Notes: generated by a model not told the origin, from the letters alone. 64,000 bases of DNA from Sphaerisporangium corydalis (GCF_025506355.1 NZ_JANZYP010000037.1:1-64000), one strand, 5' to 3'. Shown: positions 26,075-34,242, counted from the stretch's first letter. Numbers and translations are program-made.

Positions 26075-26680
26075 ATGCGAACCTTGGAAGGGTGGACGAC
26101 ACGATGTGTCCGCCGATATCGGTTCGACCACAACCCCCTGCGCCGGCGCTCTGACCGGATCGAGGGCGTGGCCGTGATCCTCACTCTGCTGGCCCTGATC
26201 GCGGGCCTGTGGCCCGCCGTCCTCGGCGCCAGAGCCGTCTACGACCGGGGTGTCATCGCCGAACGGGCGGTACCCGGCCAGCGTGAGGCGGTCACCGCCG
26301 TCCTGCTGGAGGACGCCACCAGCACCAGCTCCGTCTCCTCCCAGGGCACCGTACTCGGGACCAAGGCGAAGGCCAGGTGGTACACGCCCGGCGGGCGGCT
26401 GGTGACCGGCGTCGTGCCGGTGGCCGAGCACGCCAAGGCGGGCTCCGCGCTGGAGCTGTGGATCGACGGGAAGGGCCGCCCGACGGCCGCTCCCCGCACC
26501 CACGCGCAGACGGTCGCCGACTCGGTCGTGGCCGGCTTCGGGGTCGCGGCAGGGGTGGCCGCCCTGCTCATGCTGAACCTCGGCCTGGTCCGCTGGACGC
26601 TGGACCGTCGCCGCTACGCCGCGTGGGACGAGGAGTGGAGCTCCGCCCATGATCGGTGGCGGCGCCCGAGGCAGCCGTGA
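26075..26680 (+). CDS. Rv1733c-like two-TM membrane protein
   Basis: 201 residues with an N-terminal basic stretch (CVRRYRFDHNPLRRRSDRIEG), a transmembrane helix (about 33-55), an outer domain of about 90 residues and a second helix (VVAGFGVAAGVAALLMLNLGL), then a short basic tail. This is the layout of the mycobacterial DosR-regulon protein Rv1733c and its many actinobacterial homologues. The biochemical function is unknown. Start ATG 26075 with a GGGAGGGG box. The universal stress gene follows after 14 bp, and a DosR-like box precedes it. Confidence 0.85.
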   Translation: MRTLEGWTTRCVRRYRFDHNPLRRRSDRIEGVAVILTLLALIAGLWPAVLGARAVYDRGVIAERAVPGQREAVTAVLLEDATSTSSVSSQGTVLGTKAKARWYTPGGRLVTGVVPVAEHAKAGSALELWIDGKGRPTAAPRTHAQTVADSVVAGFGVAAGVAALLMLNLGLVRWTLDRRRYAAWDEEWSSAHDRWRRPRQP

Positions 26681-26694
26681 CATCGGGGGCGGTG

Positions 26695-27594
26695 ATGAGG
26701 GAGCCCGTCGTCGTGGGCACCGACGGCTCCCCGCCCGCGCTGGCCGCAGTGCGCTGGGCAGCCGACGACGCGGTCTGGCGCGGGCGGGGCCTGCGCGTCG
26801 TCCACGTCGTCGACCCGTCGGTCTTCGGCCAGGCGTTCGGCACGCCGCCCGGCTTTCGGGACTCGATGTCCGCACGCTCGCGGGAGATCCTCGCCGAGGC
26901 CGCCAAGGCGGCCCAGGACCGGGTGCCCGGCCTGTGGGTGGAGATGGTGTCCCGCGCCGGGTACGCGCGCACAGAGCTGCTCGAGGAGGCGCGCGAGGCC
27001 GGTGAGCTGGTGGTCGGCACCCGGGGACTCGGCGGGTTCCTGGGTCTGGTGCTCGGCTCGGTGTCGATGGGCGTCGCCGGGCACGCCGACTGCCCGGTCG
27101 TCGTGGCGGGCAACCCGCAGGAGGCCGTGCACGGGGAGATCGTCGTCGGCCATGACGGGTCGCCGGAGTCGGAGGCCGCGCTGGAGTACGCCTTCGAGGA
27201 GGCCGCGCGGCGCGGCGCGCGGCTGCGGGCCCTCTACGCGTGGCAGGTGTCCGCCTTCCTCCCCATGTTCGCCAGTTACACCCCCGACCTGGAAAGGGTC
27301 TACGACATGGGCAGGCTGGCGGCCCACGAGCAGCTCCGCCCCTGGCGGGACAAGTACCCGGCGGTCGAGCTCCGCGACGTGACCGTGCGCGCGCATCCGG
27401 TCGAGGCACTGGCGGAGGCGTCCGCGAAGGCGGACCTGCTCGTGGTGGGCTCGCGGGGCAGGAGCGGCCTCGGATCGGCCGTGCTGGGGTCGGTCAGCCA
27501 CGGGGTTCTCCACCACGCCTACAGCCCGGTCGCCGTCGTGCGCTCACGACCGCGCCCACCGGCGCCGGGCGATCCCCGGACGGCCCCCGCCTAG
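26695..27594 (+). CDS. Tandem-domain universal stress protein (UspA)
   Basis: 299 residues with two Usp domains. Domain 1 begins VVVGTDGSPPALAAVRWA and carries the ATP-binding pattern GLGGFLGLVLGSVS; domain 2 begins IVVGHDGSPESEAALEYA and carries GRSGLGSAVLGSVSHGV. Both therefore look ATP-binding. Start ATG 26695 (an adjacent GTG is possible). It is 14 bp behind the Rv1733c-like gene, so it is probably in the same hypoxia- or stress-responsive transcript. Confidence 0.92.
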   Translation: MREPVVVGTDGSPPALAAVRWAADDAVWRGRGLRVVHVVDPSVFGQAFGTPPGFRDSMSARSREILAEAAKAAQDRVPGLWVEMVSRAGYARTELLEEAREAGELVVGTRGLGGFLGLVLGSVSMGVAGHADCPVVVAGNPQEAVHGEIVVGHDGSPESEAALEYAFEEAARRGARLRALYAWQVSAFLPMFASYTPDLERVYDMGRLAAHEQLRPWRDKYPAVELRDVTVRAHPVEALAEASAKADLLVVGSRGRSGLGSAVLGSVSHGVLHHAYSPVAVVRSRPRPPAPGDPRTAPA

Positions 27595-27595
27595 A

Positions 27596-27616
27596 CCCCC
27601 CGAACGCCATCGGGGG
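27596..27616. terminator. Hairpin between convergent genes
   Basis: CCCCCCGA (27596-27603) pairs with TCGGGGG (27610-27616) over a 6-nt loop, directly after the universal-stress stop and before the 3' end of the opposing phosphatase gene. Likely a shared terminator. Confidence 0.55.
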
Positions 27617-27623
27617 TGCCCGG

Positions 27624-28697
27624 TCAGGCCGGGGGCCCGGCCGGCTCGCGGCAGCGGAGCAGCAGCATCGCCGCGTCGTCGTGCAGCGGCGCGTCGACGT
27701 GCGCCACCAGGTCGAGCCTGAGCGCCTCCAGGGCCGCCTCGGGGTTCTCGTTCTTGAGCAGGAAGGCCCGGTCGGGAAGCGGGTAGAACCGGCCGGCGCG
27801 GTCGCGGGCCTCGATCACCCCGTCGGTGTACAGCAGGATCTGGTCGCCGGGCCCGAACGCCACCTGGTGCGGGTCGGGTCCCTCGACCTCCAGGACGGCG
27901 AGGCCGAGCGGCGGCGCGGTCTCGACCGGTTCCGCGAGCGTCATCGCGCCGTTGGCGTAGAGGATCAGCGGGGGAGGGTGCCCGTAGTTCAGGAGCGTGA
28001 GCTTCCCGCCGGAGTCGGCCTCGACCAGGATCGCGGTCACGAACTCCTCGCCGGAGAGGCGCCGGTTGAGCGCCTTCTCCAGCCGCCCGCTGACGGCGCG
28101 CAGGTCGGGCTCGTCGTGGGCGGCCTCGCGGAACGCGCCCAGCACGAGCGCCGCCGTCTCGACCGCCTCCAGCCCCTTGCCCTGCACGTCCCCGACGATC
28201 GCGCGGACCCCGCCCGGCCCGGTGACGACCTCGTACAGGTCGCCGCCGATGCGCGCCTCGGCGTTGGCCGAGGTGTAGGAGACGGCCGCGACGAGGTGGC
28301 CGGCCCGCCGGGGGACCGGCCGGAGCAGGACCCGCTGCGCCACCTCGGCCACCGACCGCACCGAGGCCAGCTCGCGCTCGCGGCGCTGCCGCCCCACCGT
28401 GGCGAGGATGCTCGCGGCGGTGACGCCGGTGATCGAGATGAGGATCATGTTGCTCTGCCGGTCGCCGAAGAGCCCGTTGTACAGCGCGAGGAGCAGGGAC
28501 AACGCCAGCGCCACGACGCCGATCACGACCGTGCGCCGGACGCCGCCGACGAGGCTGGCGAACGCGGGGCCGACGGCCAGCAGGGAGAGGTAGCCGAGGT
28601 CGGGGCCGGTCAGCAGGTCCACGGCGGCCACCACGCCGAGCGAGGCGATCGGCAGCGCCGCCATGAGCCGCTGCGTCTTGCGATGGACCAGGGTCAT
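27624..28697 (-). CDS. Membrane-bound PP2C-type (SpoIIE-like) phosphatase
   Basis: 357 residues. The N terminus has about four hydrophobic helices (residues 10-100), then a short linker and a PPM/SpoIIE phosphatase domain (about 130-350) with IGGDLYEVV, GDVQGKGLEAVETAALVLGAFRE, GHPPPLILY, LLLYTDGVIEARD and a late DDAAMLLLR. These hold the metal-binding aspartates. Such enzymes dephosphorylate STAS anti-anti-sigma factors in partner-switching cascades, and two STAS proteins are encoded at 46.3 and 62.9 kb. No RsbW-type kinase is in the window. Confidence 0.92.
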   Translation of the reverse strand: MTLVHRKTQRLMAALPIASLGVVAAVDLLTGPDLGYLSLLAVGPAFASLVGGVRRTVVIGVVALALSLLLALYNGLFGDRQSNMILISITGVTAASILATVGRQRRERELASVRSVAEVAQRVLLRPVPRRAGHLVAAVSYTSANAEARIGGDLYEVVTGPGGVRAIVGDVQGKGLEAVETAALVLGAFREAAHDEPDLRAVSGRLEKALNRRLSGEEFVTAILVEADSGGKLTLLNYGHPPPLILYANGAMTLAEPVETAPPLGLAVLEVEGPDPHQVAFGPGDQILLYTDGVIEARDRAGRFYPLPDRAFLLKNENPEAALEALRLDLVAHVDAPLHDDAAMLLLRCREPAGPPA

Positions 28698-29119
28698 GGG
28701 CGCCCCGCATCCGTCATGGTGGACCGCCGATCACGCTCGCACGGAACGCGTCGTGGAACCCGGGAATGGCGTCGCGGCGCGCGCTCATGCGCGATCCGCT
28801 TATCAGGAGAATCACCGGTGACCGCGAAAAGGGGTAAATCCGACCAGTCACCGCCTGGGCGAGTAAGCATCTCGGCGACCTCACATCACCAACGAACTGG
28901 ACGCTCTTCAGCGTCTGAGAGCCGGGCCAGGCCTGCCCGAGCGCGGTTCGAGCCGGGAGGTCGCTGAAGGCCTCATGAATCGAACCTTACTCTGGGATAC
29001 GGCAAATGGGACTGGTTCGATATAGGTCTTTGGCTTTCCGCCCGCGGTCCGCACCGGGAAACCGGTAATTACCCGATAAAGTGAAAAATGGTGATGAGAC
29101 GGGTAATCAAGCGGCCGGG
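28698..29119. other. Upstream region of the phosphatase gene
   Basis: About 420 bp without a gene, between the phosphatase start and the 3' end of the DUF2277 gene. It holds three GGTTCGA boxes at regular spacing (listed separately), a 10-bp palindrome GGTAATTACC (29064-29073) and an AT-richer segment at 29060-29100. The boxes and palindrome make it a candidate complex promoter. Confidence 0.45.
28945..29020. repeat. Three regularly spaced GGTTCGA boxes
   Basis: GGTTCGA occurs at 28945-28951 (+), 28980-28986 (-) and 29014-29020 (+). Starts are 35 and 34 bp apart and the orientation alternates. No tRNA T-arm can be built around any copy. They lie 250-320 bp upstream of the phosphatase start. 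Confidence 0.4.
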
Positions 29120-29350
29120 TCAGGCCTCTGAACGCTCCCGGACGACGGGTTTCACCTGCAGCTCGCCGAGCAGGTCCCGCGTCGCCGCGGCGATGACCTC
29201 CACGGCGCGCTCGAAGGTCTCCGCGTTGCGCGCCGACGGCGCGCGGAAACCCGAGATCTTGCGGACGTACTGCAGGGCGGCGGCCCGCACGTCATCGTCG
29301 GTGACGTCGCTGGTGTAGGGCTCGCGAAGGGTTTTGATACTCCGGCACAT
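29120..29350 (-). CDS. DUF2277 family protein
   Basis: 76 residues starting MCRSIKTLREPYTSDVTDDD and continuing AALQYVRKISGFRAPSARN, which is the DUF2277 pattern. A six-codon longer frame is open, but the family begins at MCRSIK (ATG 29350). It is a small soluble helical protein of unknown function, common in actinobacteria. Monocistronic. Confidence 0.88.
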   Translation of the reverse strand: MCRSIKTLREPYTSDVTDDDVRAAALQYVRKISGFRAPSARNAETFERAVEVIAAATRDLLGELQVKPVVRERSEA

Positions 29351-29470
29351 GACAGGACGGTACGTCATCCCGGCCGGAAGGGCGCGTCCGGCGTGCCCGT
29401 TTCAGGGGTGACCCCAGCCGGTCCCGCCGCCCTGGGGCGGCGTGTGCGGGAGCTGGCCGGAACGCGAAAG

Positions 29471-29510
29471 CGGGTGGCCCCGCGCCCCTTCAGGAGCGCG
29501 CGGCCACCCG
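29471..29510. terminator. Terminator of the M28 aminopeptidase gene
   Basis: Arms 29471-29484 and 29497-29510 form a 14-bp stem with one mismatch (left arm CGGGTGGCCCCGCG) and a 12-nt loop. It lies 13 bp beyond the aminopeptidase stop. Confidence 0.7.
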
Positions 29511-29522
29511 CGTGGTGATCGA

Positions 29523-31079
29523 TCAGCCGACCAGACGTCCCTGGACGTCGGTGGCGGCGGGCTTGGCCTTGGCGGTACGTGCCAGGGTGGCCGGCCGGAC
29601 GTCGGGTCCTGGCAGGTCACGGCTGAACGCGTAGACCACGGCGGCCGTCGCGATGGCCCCGGTGTTCAGGGCCAGCGCCTTGTCGTTGATGTTGGCGGTG
29701 GTGTCGCACGCCTGGTGGTAGCAGGAGTCGTAGGCCACACCGGCGGTGCCGCCGAACTGGGTCTGCTCCTCGGCGGTCTTGATGCCCTCGGCGCCGGTGA
29801 ACAGGCCTCCGGCGGGGATCCCGGCGTCGATGAACGGGCCGTAGTCCGAGCGGCCGTCGAAGTCGGTGCCGTTGTGCGCCTGGCGGAGCACGTTGAAGTA
29901 CTTCTCGAAGAGCTTCTCGATCTCGTCGGATCCGGGCGGTCCCGCGGGGGCGCCCTCGGCGTCCGAGTCGTCACCGTCGTAGATCTTCAGCGCGTAGTTC
30001 GTCGAGGCGATCATGTCGAAGTTGAGGTACAGCTTGATCTTCGCCTGCTCCGCGGGGGTCAGGACGGAGACGTAGTGCGTCGACCCCAGGAGGTTGAGCT
30101 CCTCGGCGCTCCAGAAGGAGAAGCGCAGCTTGTTCTTCGTGGGGATCTTGGCGAGCTTCGAGGCGATCTCCAGGATCGCGGCGGAGCCCGAGCCGTTGTC
30201 GTTGATGCCGGGCCCGGCCAGGACGCTGTCCAGGTGGGCGCCGAGCTGGACGACCTTGTTCGGGTCGCCCCACTTGGTGTCGGCGATGATGTTCTCGGTG
30301 GGCCGCACCTCGCTGGTCGTGTCGGTCTTCAGCCGGACGACGGTCCCCGCGGTGCCCGCGAGGTCGTTGCCGACGGCGAAGCTCGTGCCGACCACCGGAA
30401 TCGTGACCGTCGGCGCGCCCAGGGTGCCCTGGAGGGTGTCGGTACGCCCCTCCTGGCCCTCGTTGAAGATGACGGCCCCGGCCGCGCCCGCGGCCTGCGC
30501 GTTCTCCGCCTTCACCTGGAAGGGGCAGGTGCCGCGCTGCAGCAGGGCGATGTTCCCCGCGGTGAAACCGGCGAAGTCGCTCGCCTCACACCCGGAGGTG
30601 GAGCTCGGGTCCGCGGACGGCGGAAGCACCAGGTCGACGTTCTGGAGCTGCCCGGTGACGTCGCCGGCCCCGGAGTAGGTCATGGTGGCGAACTCGCCGA
30701 CCGAGCTCCCGTCGGGCGGGGTCGGGGTGTAGACCCTCGGGTTGGGGGAGATCCGCTGGAACGTGGCGGTGCCGTGCTCCTCGAAGAACGGGAAGTCGAA
30801 CGGCTGGATCGTGACCTTGTACCCGGCCTTCTTGAGCTGGCCGGCCACATAGTCGCGGGAGGCGGTGAATCCGGGTGTTCCCGCGGCCCTCGTTCCCCCG
30901 TTGGCGTTGGCGATCTGCTGCAGCTTCTGCAGGTGCTTCTTCACTCCCGGCGCCGTGACCGTGTGGGCCAGGAGCGTGAGGTCGGGATCGGCGGCGGCGG
31001 GCAAGGCCGACGCCAGGGGTAGTACCAGAGCGGCCGTCGCGATGGCGATGCCTGCCCCCTTGCGGAGGGTGAAGCGCAT
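29523..31079 (-). CDS. Secreted M28-family aminopeptidase with PA domain
   Basis: 518 residues. A Sec signal peptide (about 1-31, ending ALPAAA) precedes a PA insert (about 140-240) and an M28 zinc peptidase domain. The zinc and catalytic positions are visible as GAHLDSVLAGPGINDNGSG (His and bridging Asp), SAEELNLLGS (catalytic Glu and Zn-ligand Glu), LNFDMIAS (Asp) and CYHQACDT (His). It resembles the Streptomyces griseus aminopeptidase, which releases hydrophobic N-terminal residues with two zinc ions. Exported and probably nutritional. It has its own terminator; the 230-bp upstream region is AT-richer and should hold the promoter. Confidence 0.93.
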   Translation of the reverse strand: MRFTLRKGAGIAIATAALVLPLASALPAAADPDLTLLAHTVTAPGVKKHLQKLQQIANANGGTRAAGTPGFTASRDYVAGQLKKAGYKVTIQPFDFPFFEEHGTATFQRISPNPRVYTPTPPDGSSVGEFATMTYSGAGDVTGQLQNVDLVLPPSADPSSTSGCEASDFAGFTAGNIALLQRGTCPFQVKAENAQAAGAAGAVIFNEGQEGRTDTLQGTLGAPTVTIPVVGTSFAVGNDLAGTAGTVVRLKTDTTSEVRPTENIIADTKWGDPNKVVQLGAHLDSVLAGPGINDNGSGSAAILEIASKLAKIPTKNKLRFSFWSAEELNLLGSTHYVSVLTPAEQAKIKLYLNFDMIASTNYALKIYDGDDSDAEGAPAGPPGSDEIEKLFEKYFNVLRQAHNGTDFDGRSDYGPFIDAGIPAGGLFTGAEGIKTAEEQTQFGGTAGVAYDSCYHQACDTTANINDKALALNTGAIATAAVVYAFSRDLPGPDVRPATLARTAKAKPAATDVQGRLVG

Positions 31080-31313
31080 TCAGCGTCTCCTTGATCCGTG
31101 GACGGACGAGCCCCCGAGGTCCTGCTGACCGCCGAAGCTAGCCGGATTTGACCGTTCCGTGAAGTGCCAAGCCCTTACATGGCGGCATTTTTGTAAGAAT
31201 CCGCCAAAGATCAACATACGGGGTGATCCGGCGGGCAAAGTCCCGGCAAGCGGAGTTACCGGGCGCGGAAGGCCGGGGATGGGCCCTACGTCCGCTTACT
31301 AACGGAGGCCGTC

Positions 31314-31595
31314 ATGGCGCAGAGAACGACCGACGCCGCCGGTGGCGCCCGGGCCCGTGCCGTCCGCTCGCGGAGCGTGATGGAGCCCCGGCCGGAGGTC
31401 AGCGTGCCGGTGGTCGGGAGCGTGATCGTGCCGCCGCCCGACCGGCTCGTCTACTACGTGGCGCTGGGCGTGCTCACCGCGCTGGAGATCATCGAATGGC
31501 CGATAGCCCTGGTCATCGGGGTCGGCCACTTCCTCGCCGAGCAGCACGTTTCCCATGCCCTCCAGGAAGTGGGCAAGGCGGTGGAGGCGGTGTGA
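31314..31595 (+). CDS. Small single-TM membrane protein
   Basis: 93 residues, not assigned to a known family. A charged, probably disordered N terminus (1-30) and a Val/Pro-rich segment precede one transmembrane helix (YYVALGVLTALEIIEWPIAL), then an amphipathic tail GHFLAEQHVSHALQEVGKAV. The stop overlaps the next gene's start (GTGTGA, 4 bp), so the two are translationally coupled and probably act together. Confidence 0.7.
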   Translation: MAQRTTDAAGGARARAVRSRSVMEPRPEVSVPVVGSVIVPPPDRLVYYVALGVLTALEIIEWPIALVIGVGHFLAEQHVSHALQEVGKAVEAV

Positions 31596-32098
31596 TCCGG
31601 GCCGTGCGTGGCGTCGTCTGCCGCTCGATCGTGGCCGGGGCGCTCGCGGGGGCGGCGGGCACGACGGCCCTGTACGCGGTGACCTACCTCGACCAGGCGA
31701 CACGCGGCCGCCCGTCCAGCGTCCTGCCGGAGCGCGCCGCCGCCAAGCTGGCCGGTGCCGCCGGGCTGGACCTCGGCGAGGGAGAGCGGGAGCGCAACCG
31801 GGGGCAAGGCCTGGGCGCGCTGCTCGGCATCGCCACCGGAGTGGGACTGGGCGCGGCCTACGGTGCGCTGCGCCTCGGCGTGCGGGACGTCGCCGTGCCG
31901 GTCGGCGGCGTCTGCGTCGCGACGGCGTCGGTCATCGCAGGCAGCGCGCCGCTGGTGGCCCTGGGCCTGACCGACCCGCGCACGTGGGGCCTGGCCGGCT
32001 GGCTGTCGGACCTGATCCCGCACCTCGTCTTCGGCCTGGTCACCGCGTACACCTTCCAGGTGGCGGCGGGCGGCCGGTGGGAACGGGCGCCACGCTGA
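31592..32098 (+). CDS. Four-helix membrane protein of unknown function
   Basis: 168 residues from GTG 31592, overlapping the preceding stop by 4 bp. Four hydrophobic segments are visible (IVAGALAGAAGTTALYAVTY, LGALLGIATGVGLGAAYGAL, GVCVATASVIAGSAPLVALG and PHLVFGLVTAYTFQVA), with a polar, charged loop after the first (GEGERERNRGQG). The glycine-rich helices suggest tight packing. No enzyme motif was seen. It forms a two-gene module with the single-TM protein. Confidence 0.7.
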   Translation: MIRAVRGVVCRSIVAGALAGAAGTTALYAVTYLDQATRGRPSSVLPERAAAKLAGAAGLDLGEGERERNRGQGLGALLGIATGVGLGAAYGALRLGVRDVAVPVGGVCVATASVIAGSAPLVALGLTDPRTWGLAGWLSDLIPHLVFGLVTAYTFQVAAGGRWERAPR

Positions 32099-32107
32099 CG
32101 CGCCGAA

Positions 32108-32133
32108 GGCCGCCGCCCGCCTGTGCGGCGGCC
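32108..32133. terminator. Hairpin between convergent genes
   Basis: GGCCGCCG (32108-32115) and CGGCGGCC (32126-32133) form a perfect 8-bp stem with a 10-nt loop between the four-helix membrane protein gene and the small HhH-like gene that points towards it. Confidence 0.55.
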
Positions 32134-32167
32134 GGCGGCCTCGCCCTGACGCCGAGGCGTCCGGGTC

Positions 32168-32392
32168 CTACTTGGTGCTGTCGGCCAGGTCGACGAGCGC
32201 GGTCGCGGTGCGGAAGAACTTGTTGCGCCCCATGTCCCCGACCGTGTTGATCCTGAAGGCCTCCCGGAGGAGCTTGGCGTCGCCTTCGCTGACCCCGGCC
32301 AGCGCGGACACAGGTGCCTTGACCAGGTCCATGAGGCTCTTGTTCTCGTATTCCTTGTCGAGCAGTTTCGACAAATCCGCTACATTCCCCAT
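32168..32392 (-). CDS. Small HhH-like protein
   Basis: 74 residues: MGNVADLSKLLDKEYENKSL, then LVKAPVSALAGVSEGDAKLL and FRINTVGDMGRNKFF. The middle resembles a helix-hairpin-helix/DUF4332-like module (LAGVSEGDAKLLREAF-NTVGDM), which can bind nucleic acid or mediate assembly. Soluble, with no signal. Similar small proteins occur in other actinomycetes, but I know no experimentally assigned function. Confidence 0.72.
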   Translation of the reverse strand: MGNVADLSKLLDKEYENKSLMDLVKAPVSALAGVSEGDAKLLREAFRINTVGDMGRNKFFRTATALVDLADSTK

Positions 32393-32534
32393 AAATCCCC
32401 CAGTGAGGTGTTCGCCCCGTGTGGAGCGTCAGGCGAATGGAGACCTTCCCCGTCGGAGTGCGCAACACGGACATGTACCGACAAGACGCGGTAAAGACGC
32501 GATGGTGCGTCCTCGGCGGGCGGGGGGATCGGGG

Positions 32535-34160
32535 TCACGAGGCGGTGCAGGCGTAACCGGAGGGGACCTGGGTGTCGCCGTTCGGGCGGCTCCCCTGGAA
32601 GCCGAAGGAGGTCGAGGCGTTCGGCGCCAGCGCTCCGTTGTGCCCGGCGTTGCGCGCGGTCACCGACGGCCCGCCCGACAGCGTCGCGTTCCACGACCCG
32701 GTGATCGTGTGCCCGGACGGCAGGGTGAAGGTCACCGTCCAGCCCGTGATCGCGGACGTGCCGGTGTTGGTGACGGTCACCGGCTGGACCACGTAGCCGT
32801 TGCTCCACTGCGTCTGCGTGGTGGCGGCCACCGAGCAGCCGCCGGAGCCCCCGCCGCCACCGGCGGTCGTGGTGAAGGTGACCAGGCTTGAGTTCCCGGA
32901 CAGGTTGCCCGCGCCGTCGCGCGCCCGGACGTAGACCTGGTACTGCGTGCTGGCCGACAGCCCGGTCAGGGTGACCGAGTTGGTGGTGCTCTGACCCATT
33001 TGCGGGTCGGTGGTGCCCTGCTCGCGGTAGACGTTGTAGCCCGCGAGCCCGGACCCGCCCGAGTCGGTGGAGGCGGTCCACGACAGGGTGACACCGCTGG
33101 AGGTCACCCCGGAGGCCGCCGGGGTGCCCGGCGTCGTCGGCGCCGTCGTGTCGGGGGTGCCGCCGCCCGTGTAGATGGTCGCCTGCTTGGAGGTCTGCGC
33201 GATGCCGTTGGCGCCGTTGAAGATCCGCGTGCCCCAGGACGTGAGGCTGCTCGCGTTGAAGTTGTTCGTCATGTCGAGGTACTCGACGCCGCCGCCGTTG
33301 CCGCTCCACGACCAGCCGATGTAGCCGAGGCCGCGCGACTGCGCCTGCGCCATGATGGTGTCCTCGTCGGGGTCGCCGTCGGAGTGCATGTTCCCGAACT
33401 CGCCGACCACCAGCGGCAGCCCGGCGGTCTGGAAGGCCGTGAAGTAGGCGTTGATCTCCGCCGCGGTGTCGAATACCCCGTACATGTGGATGGAGAAGAC
33501 GGTGTTGCGCTGGGAGTCGGCGCTGAGCACGCTCGCCGCGTTGTCCCGCATGGTGAACGTCCAGTCCTGGCCCCAGTTGGGCGCGTCCACCATGAGCAGG
33601 TGCTGGAAGCCGTTGCTCCGCATCTTGGCGATCGCGCTGGACGTCGCCTGGGTCCAGCCGCTGACGTTGTTGTTGCCATAGGGCTCGTTGCCGATGTTGA
33701 TGACGACGTAGTTCTCCTGGCCGGTGAGCGCGCTCTTGACACTGATCCAGTAGTTGACCGCGGCGTCCAGGGTGTACGCGCCGTCCTGCTCGCCGTACCC
33801 GGTCGTGTCGTGGTTCTCCAGGACGCAGATCAGCTTGTTCGCCTTGCACTGCGCGACGACGTTGGCCACGTCGGTGGCGCTGTTGGCCGGCCAGCGCCCG
33901 CCGCTGAGCACCACGCGCACGGTGTTGGCGCCGAGGGCCTTGATGCCGGCCAGGGAGGACGTCGTCTGGCTGGCGTACCAGACGTGCGGGTGGCTCGCGC
34001 CGCGCATGACGAAGCCGCTTCCGTTCGCCTCGACGATCTTGGTGCCGCTCACGCGGAGCCCCACCGCCGCGCTCGCGGGCTGCGCGGCGACGAGCATCGA
34101 GACGAGGACGGCGAGCAGGGAGAGGACCGCCGTCCCCGCCAACCTTGGTCGCTTTCTCAT
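32535..34160 (-). CDS. Secreted GH5 beta-mannanase with FN3 and CBM2
   Basis: 541 residues. A Sec signal (about 1-31) precedes a GH5 domain of subfamily 8 type (about 33-325): VSGTKIVEANGSGFVMRG opens it, INIGNEPYG (about 150-160) carries the acid/base Glu and VVGEFGN (about 248-254) the nucleophile Glu. A Thr/Pro linker leads to a fibronectin III domain (about 340-430). A Gly/Ser linker and a family 2 carbohydrate-binding module (about 440-541; starts CSVAATTQTQW, ends GYACTAS) follow, with two Cys positioned for the usual disulfide. It should cut beta-1,4-mannans and bind crystalline polysaccharide. Two LacI-type palindromes lie upstream. Confidence 0.93.
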   Translation of the reverse strand: MRKRPRLAGTAVLSLLAVLVSMLVAAQPASAAVGLRVSGTKIVEANGSGFVMRGASHPHVWYASQTTSSLAGIKALGANTVRVVLSGGRWPANSATDVANVVAQCKANKLICVLENHDTTGYGEQDGAYTLDAAVNYWISVKSALTGQENYVVINIGNEPYGNNNVSGWTQATSSAIAKMRSNGFQHLLMVDAPNWGQDWTFTMRDNAASVLSADSQRNTVFSIHMYGVFDTAAEINAYFTAFQTAGLPLVVGEFGNMHSDGDPDEDTIMAQAQSRGLGYIGWSWSGNGGGVEYLDMTNNFNASSLTSWGTRIFNGANGIAQTSKQATIYTGGGTPDTTAPTTPGTPAASGVTSSGVTLSWTASTDSGGSGLAGYNVYREQGTTDPQMGQSTTNSVTLTGLSASTQYQVYVRARDGAGNLSGNSSLVTFTTTAGGGGGSGGCSVAATTQTQWSNGYVVQPVTVTNTGTSAITGWTVTFTLPSGHTITGSWNATLSGGPSVTARNAGHNGALAPNASTSFGFQGSRPNGDTQVPSGYACTAS

Positions 34161-34182
34161 GGGTCACCTTTCTCGTCCGGTA

Positions 34183-34194
34183 TTAACCGGTTAA
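34183..34194. promoter_or_regulatory. 12-bp perfect palindrome before the mannanase gene
   Basis: TTAACCGGTTAA, fully symmetric with a central CG, starts 23 bp upstream of the mannanase ATG and just before its AAAGGTGA ribosome-binding site. A central CpG flanked by symmetric AT bases is typical of LacI-family operators. The position would suit repression. Confidence 0.5.
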
Positions 34195-34228
34195 GTCCGG
34201 CAAGGTGTGCCGGTGCGGATCGGCTGGG

Positions 34229-34242
34229 TGGGAGCGCTAACA
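34229..34242. promoter_or_regulatory. CebR/CelR-like operator before the mannanase gene
   Basis: TGGGAGCGCTAACA matches 11 of 14 positions of the cellulose-regulator operator TGGGAGCGCTCCCA of Thermobifida and Streptomyces; the left half and GCGCT core are exact. It lies about 70 bp upstream of the start codon. It suggests that cello- or manno-oligosaccharides relieve repression. No LacI regulator gene is in the window. Confidence 0.5.

Noticed and set aside
28940-29025. tRNA remnants suggested by GGTTCGA
   Set aside because: Neither the T-stem nor the acceptor pairing can be formed around any of the three copies on either strand.
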